A stretch of 64,000 nt of DNA, from NCBI GenBank assembly GCA_963556255.1, contig OY744613.1, forward strand, positions 35,944,555-36,008,554. Direction: 5' to 3'. The position numbers were made by a program, and so were the translations under genes. Positions 44,901 through 52,468 of the stretch are shown piece by piece. The notes under the pieces are model-generated. The model ran no database searches. It was not told the origin of the DNA and saw nothing but the letters and a program-made list of their open reading frames with translations. The DNA is from Allolobophora icterica (lineage: Eukaryota; Annelida; Clitellata; Crassiclitellata; Lumbricidae). Position 1 is the first letter of the stretch, and each line of letters begins with the position of its first letter.

Positions 44901-47900
44901 AACAAGAACAAGAACTTTAAATTGAATGCCCAGGCTATGAGAGGCTGATGTTGTATGCTTACTTTTTATGCATTTGAAATAGGTGATTCTTCTAAAACAA
45001 AGAGTGCTTTAAATGTCTAGAGCATGATGTGACAACTTCCTGTTTCCCTGCAGGCTGCTCATTTATTTCAAAATCCATTTTTTTCAAATTGTAGTTGTAA
45101 TTACAATTATGGCGTAAGTATTGAAGCCAAAAGTTTTTAGCATATGTCTATAAAGACTACGTTATTTTCGACCATCCAAAAATCCATACAAGCAACATGT
45201 AGCTGAAATCATCAGAACTTTCTGAGGTTCTTGACTTTTATTCTCATCTGTGATCTGAGGAAACCTTCTGAGATTCTTGACCCTTCTCTAGCTGAAATCG
45301 TCCAATATCTTGACTGAGTGGTGTCAGCTGGAATCTCTGAAACTTCCAAGGTTCTTGACTTCGCTCATCATGTGAAAAATCTAGAACTTTCTGGGATTCT
45401 TCATCTCTGGTACTTTCTGAGGTTCTTGACTTCTTTGCAGCTGAAATCTCGTGAACATTCTGTGGTTCTTGACTTTTTGTTTTTAGCTGAAGCATCTGGA
45501 AATGGTCAAAAGTTACACAGTTACATAGCCATACTTACATAGAAATCTTACTTACATTAATAATCCCTGCAGAACCACATCTCATCTTTAGTAAGTTGTT
45601 TTATTTACCAGTAGCAAAATATAACTGTAACATTCAATCCGTTTTTAAACTGGTTTTATTAGGTTCTCTGAGGCCAAATGTGAAGGAGCAAAATTCTATG
45701 ATCATAGCTTCAACCATGAATCAGTATAGCACATCATTTAAACCTGGATCATTAAACTGTTCTGCAGACACATTTTCAACATCATCAGTGCAGATTCAAA
45801 AACATTCAGAAACCTGCTCAGCAATCAACTCAGGAAATTTTCCTCAAGACAGAAGTGAATCTTCAAAGAGGTGTCAAGTTGAAAGGAGGCTAAATAAAAC
45901 TAGCTCTTTGCCAAAAGTTGTGAATCATCACAGTACTGGAGATACATTGGTATTTGGGTCTACTCTTTCTAACATAGACTCAGGTTTCTTGCACAATCTA
46001 TCATCATCTGTTGAACACAGAGTTGGGTTTTCAAAAGACCACAAAGTATTGTGGGACTGTGAAACAAACAATCTTATCGAGCACACAAGAAATGTGAAAT
46101 CCATATTTGAAAATGAATCACAGTCCAACCACATTTGCACTTCAGGCTTTACAAATATAAAAGCATATGACTGTTCTGAGTCTGATGGCAAAGAAGACAC
46201 AGAAATTGTACAAGTAAAAATGGAATCCAAAAATGAAATACCATCTGTACAAACAGAAGGAATGCTCTCAACTGAAGTGGCTTCTTTGCGAAACAAAAGA
46301 ACGGACGATTCTTCTTTGTTAAACAGCAAAGAAAATAGCTGTAGATTTTTATTTGAAGAAGGTTCAGATGGAGACATTGCCCAACCTTATGAGAAAGTTA
46401 CAGAAAAAGTTAACGACAATCTCATTGGCAGACAAAATGAAGATGCCGATAAAAACAGAGAAATTAGGCAGCAAAAGGTAAGGGAGTTTATTACCTTATG
46501 TATTCTAGTACAAATCGCCTTTGAATGTATATATTGCCCCCTAATTTTTAGCCTTGTACAGTGTGACAGTGTTTTAACCCATGTATACGTCGGTAGGTAT
46601 ATGAAAATGTGCAATAGGTTTGACGGATCTGTACACAGAAAAGCATTGAAATATGAGCAGGATGGAAGCCATACAGTCACTATAGAAACATGTTACACAT
46701 TTATATTTAATTTAACATGCGATTAGCCTGAGTCTGAAAGTGCAGTAATAAAATTCATGAATCATGAAATACTATTGATACTGTTAGATATAAAAACAAA
46801 CAAAGCCTTAATATTCATTTAAATTCTTTAAAAAAACTTTTGGCCTTGATGCAATTTCCAGTTTTAGTAGTGTATTAACAAGTTTTATATTAAACTAGGA
46901 AACCTGAACAGAATTGATTAGCTTAGTTGAGGATTGATGCGATCAGTAGCCTGGACACCTGTCAGTCTGGCACTTCCATAAATTTAATGGTAGACTGTTC
47001 TAGGTAAACACGATATATTATGTCGTATGGAAGCGCAGGACCAACAGGTGTCCAAGCTACTGAATGCATCAACCCTCAACTAGGTTGGCTGGAAACAGGA
47101 TCTCGGAGCTCTCTGATATAGTCAGGTGACGGTCCCACACTGACTATCAAGGCTCTTCTCACGAGGAGGATTTTGAAGATAATCCTGTCCTCGACTGGAA
47201 GCGAGAACCGAGTGTCTCACATATAGCTCTAAACATGAGAGAATTTGGACAGGTTAGCAACAATTTTGACAGCGCAGTTAAGTATGGACTGAAACTGTTT
47301 TATTTTGAATTTCAGCTGGCCTGCAAGGACAGAGTTGTAATAGGCGAGGTGCTTCAAAATGAAGAAGTGAATGAGAGTAGCAGCGGCATTGAATGATATT
47401 TTGCCATGTGACTAATCAGTTCAAAATCAGTTTATATTAAGGTTAACATGAAATGTGGCACCAAGCATGTAATCCTTCTGACATGCAGTATGAAGGCCAG
47501 TTTTCAGAGCTGTCCCATCCTTCTCCATGCTCTAGTGCATGTGGTAGTGGGCTGAGTATGTCTGTTTCTCAACTCGTTTGGGGGAATGTTCTTTAAGTTC
47601 CACCTTTGGTCCACCACCTCCTACAGTCCTTGTCCTCAGGCGCATAGGCAACGTTCATGAAAGTGTCTGTATTTCGAGACTGGCAGAGAATTGTACCATC
47701 ACTATTCTTCTGATCATCAATTTGCTGTAGGTAATCCACAGGATCCTGGGTGGAATGAAACTTCCTGAACTCTGACAATTCTTTGGGCAGAAGGGAGTTT
47801 GCTTCAAGGTGACTAATAAGCTGCATAGAAACGGATTTTTTTCAACTATCTTTGACAAGAAAGATCGATTAAAAATCAGTCGATAATTGGCCATGTCGTT

Positions 47901-50900
47901 GACATCAAGACTACCATGCCAGTTTGCTCATCCTCCTATCTTGCGTGTTAATTTCACCTCTCCTCTTCCAGCTATCCTATCCTGATTCTATTCCTGCGCT
48001 ACCACACAACCACTATCATCACCGATTACCACCACACTGTCTCCTTCTCTTGACCTCTCTGGACTCTGACCTGGCACCAGAACGCACAAGGCAGCTGGCA
48101 TAGCGCCGGTGATTAAGGTGGCGTCAGAGAGACCAGCTTTCTTGTGTGGCACTGAGAAATTTTGGAGATTACATTTATGCTGGAGAATGGCTTCAGTTGA
48201 GACATTGTTCAGTCAGTTGAAGGTCAGATCGGCAGTGGATCTTCCGATATATAAACTGCAGGTAATCTGTGGCTGTAAATGACAGTTTGATGGGGATTTT
48301 CCCCGGTGCCATGACAATTCGGCGCCGGTCAATTCGGCGTCAGTCAATTCGGCGACGGTCAATTCGGCGACGGTCAATTCGGCGCATGGTCAATTCGGCG
48401 CCGGTCAATTCGGCGCCTTTTGTTAACGCTTCTATTTCTACCGACATTTCGTCTATTATGACTTTCCTTGATCCCGCTTTCAATTTAAGTTATATTTTAA
48501 TCGTTGATCCCGCTTCTAGTTTAAGTTATATTTTAATCGTTGATCCCACGTACTTCTAGTTTAGTTTATATTTCAATCTTTCATCCAGGTTCTTCTATTA
48601 GCTATAATTTAATCTAATTGCTAATTGGAAGACGGTAACAGGTGTGAAATTGTTTGAAGTTTACTGCGCCTTTTGTTGAAAGATTTAAATCTAACTAAAA
48701 CTAAAGCGGGATGAACGATCAAAATATAAACTAGAAGCGGGATCAACGATTAAAATATAACTTAAACTGGAAGCGGGATCAACGTTTAAAATATAACTTA
48801 AACTAGAAGCGGGATCAAGGAAAGTCATAGTAGACGAAATGTCGGTAGAAACAGAAGCGTCAACAAAAGGCGCCGAATTGACCGGCGCCGAATTGACCAT
48901 GCGCCGAATTGACCGGCGCCGAATTGACCGGTCACCATTTTCCCCAAAGTTGAACAACCAAGGATGCTGGAGAACGTTGCCCACAGTCGTCGAGGGTGTT
49001 ACAGTCTTGCTTGATCAACTTCCCAATAGTGCATCTCCATTTCTCTGAACATGGTTTGCATATGTTGCATGCTCTTGATCCAGGCAACATGGTCCTATGT
49101 TACTGAGGAATGTGCATAGGCATCAGACCCAGGCAACAATGGTTGATGCAGTGTTCCCACCAAGTCATGACACAATTTATCTATAAACATTCAGAATGTA
49201 TGAAGTCGCTTTCCAGAATGATTGTATGGCTTGTAATAGTTTTGTATTCGATAGAAATCGTATGCACACCAAACAAGAAATTTCACCATGAGCCACTTAG
49301 GCCACTTGTAGTGGTGCCTGCTTTGCTACAGTTTTAGTAAGTTTTGTCTGTACCTCCCATGTAGGTATTGTAGGCTTTCTTCAAAGCTGGGCAAGAGACT
49401 ATTTTTAGACCGGGGATCAGGGGTTAAAGTGGAGTGGGAACGGCGTTCCCACTGCTCTCAAAATTCTTTGCTTGCGTTCCCACTGCTCACGCATGCGTTC
49501 CAATGAAACTCTTCTTTGGCGTTACCACTGCTCACTCAAACCACTTTAACCACTGCCGGGGATACATGCAGTGTCAGACATATGTGCAGCTAGAGCATCA
49601 ATACAACATTAACCGGGTGTAGATGATATCCAGTGGCGTCACTGGAAGGGTGTGGGCCGCACCAGGTGACACCTGCAGAGGGGTGACACCAAAATGACTG
49701 TCTAAAAAAAGTTTGGCAGAGTTTCAGAAGAAATTTATTATTTTAAAATTAACAATAACAGGTAACAACAACAAAATTTTTCATAAGCCCAACTTACATG
49801 TACTGTATCAGTATCAGTTTACCTAAAGCTGAAATTCTATGCTAATTTACTTTATTGAACCTTCTAACGAGGGTGACAGAATGACGTACCACACTGGGTG
49901 ACACCAACCCTAGTGATGCCACTGATGGTATCCAGCCTTTCGCATATATGTGCCTCTCTGGCAGGCCAGTTTTCCAGCCTGTCGGGTTCTAAGAGTCAAA
50001 AGAGCTGCAATATGGCCATGTGTGATATGAAAATAATTTTTTTAGTTATGGTTCCAAAAGTATGAATGCAGATGACTATTCATTGGTATTTTCATTTTTG
50101 ATTGCAGTATTGCTTATCTTTTTTGTTTCAGTAGCTGAAACAGCAATTTGTATTTCTTGCTTGTAAGCCACCTAATGCATTAATGCATGCAGTTTGGTTT
50201 TGTTGTTACAAATTACTGCAAAAATGATGAAAACTGATACAAGTTGTGATTTTTTTACATTAGGCTAAACAGTTGGCCATTGCAGAGGCACAGGTCAAGC
50301 AAGCCTTGAAGCCATACTTTATCAAAGACCAAATAACTAAACAGGAATACAAGGACATCATGAGACACACTGTACCAAAGGTTGGTAACAGAGTGTGTGG
50401 TTCAAACGGTTGCTTAATTTGTTAAATGTTTTTATTTAGCCCAGTAATTCCGATACATGCTTGTATGCGCTTCGGCGTGTGGCTGCCGACTCGTTTGTTG
50501 CTGAGTTTTCATCAGATTTTCGTCAACTTTGGGCATTTCTGATGGAATTTACCTGTGCTTATTGACTTGTAAATTACTTCATTTTGTTTGTTCTTGCGTT
50601 AACCAACATAATTTTCTCAGCTTTGATCGAATTTAGTTGTCGATGTTGCCACCTTCGGTCGCTTGAGTGTACACTTCTGGTGAGCTACATGCCTAAAATC
50701 AACTGGCACTTACCATTCGACTCTATTCAGCCTGCGGCATCTCTGAGGCCAGGATTATTGCCTCCATATCGCCAATCACAGCTTTCATCTCTGGATTCTA
50801 CTCCATTACGTGCCTCTCACCAGACTTTGGACCCGGGTGGCAGTGGTGGGCTTGGGACACTGAATGCTCAGTTCCTGGGAAATAAGTTCATGGGTATTGC

Positions 50901-52426
50901 AAACTCTATCTGTCAACATAGTATGGACATACTCATCATACTCCCCTTCCTCTGATGTTCTGGTTCTACTGGCTACCTATTCCTTGATGCTTCATGATGG
51001 TTGACTACTTATATGATCCTCTCACTCAAACCGTGGTGGCTTTGTTGTTGTCTACCACCAAGAGCATCTTCGAGTCAAGAAGATCTCTCTTCCTCTCGTT
51101 GTGTCTACCTTCAAAGCCTTATGCCTCTTCTGTGCCACCACTCATGGGCGTCTCACTGCCCTCTATCGACCAGGCTCCTATCCTCTCGCATTGACCTTGT
51201 ACTCCGAGTTTCCTCACTCCTGGAAGTCTTCACCACCTTCAACTGTCAACTAATCATAGTTGAACCTCCAGCTTTCTCAGATGACGGACTTCTTCTATAC
51301 AAGGTTCCCTCCCACCCAGCCTACATATGACCTTTGGCCTGTACATAGTTGGAACAGTCTCAACCGTGCTGGCCTGCATGATAGTCCTCTATACGGGGAC
51401 CTGTCCTCTCTGACTGATCGCTTGCTGGAAGAGCTTTTAGCTCTCTTTGACTTTTCAATTCACCTCCTCGTTGATGACTTCCTCTCGCTTCATCCACAGC
51501 GGCCTCCAACGAGCCATTGAAGGCCGTTGACACCTTGATTTGACCTATCCTTCTGTGCTCTATGCAGTAAAGATATCGACAAACACGTGATCCTGATGAC
51601 CGTCTCGCCTGAATCCGTCATCTTTTTGATCTGATGAAGTCGCTAGGGCCGTGACCACTGCTCACCTAATGTACGCCTCCCTGGCCTGGTGGGGCTACAC
51701 AACCACTAGAAACAGAGCCTGCATTGAGGTATTGATCAGACAGATGGTATGCGAGGGCTTCCTCGCCAAGGATGCCCCTAGCACAGAGCAACTATCCGGT
51801 GGGGCGGATGACCGCCTCCAGTTGGAAGTCCGCTCCAGACTCAACAATCATGTTCGTATGATTTTCTTTCCATAGTCACCGTCAAGTTAATATGATCTCT
51901 GTCATTTTGCCAAACAAGTATGAACAAAACTTGGAGAAAGGTGTGGGAATTGCAAGGCAAGAGAAGACATATCTATTTTAGAGAGCCATATAAATTGCGT
52001 CTCAGCCAGGTTAAGCCACAGGCGGTTTGCAGACATCCAGGCCTGCAGGGACTCCATGGCATGGGTCATGGTTAACAAAGCTGCCTCAGCCCAAACAGCC
52101 AGGCAGTGTCCATAGGCTTGCAGGTTGTCAGCATACGGCTGGCTAAGAACTGACCCAGCCGCCAGCAAGGACCCCAGGTCGGCAGTATAGATTATGTAAA
52201 GAATGGGGCCAAGGACAGAGCCCTGAAGCAGGCCAAATGGAGCAGGTACCCAAGGGGACCTAGTGGATCTTTGGGCCACCATAAACTTCCTTCAAGAGAT
52301 GCCTCAAGACTTACTATTTCTAATTGGCTTTCAAACATTTAGGTGCCCAACGGCTCTTGTTGAGGCCAAAGACTTGCCGCACCTCACATTCACCTTTCTA
52401 TGTGACTTTTCATCATCATCATCATC

Positions 52427-52468
<42 letters not shown>

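Noticed and set aside
45596..45662. Exon 10 start at the upstream TTG/ATG of the long frame
   Set aside because: The acceptor AG at 45661-45662 keeps the phase with exon 9 and the family K-D-G-S-L junction; the sequence before it is intron.
48305..48420. CRISPR-like direct repeats (GGTCAATTCGGCG)
   Set aside because: The repeats are mirrored at 48855-48936 and bounded by a 9-bp TSD, so they are transposon termini.
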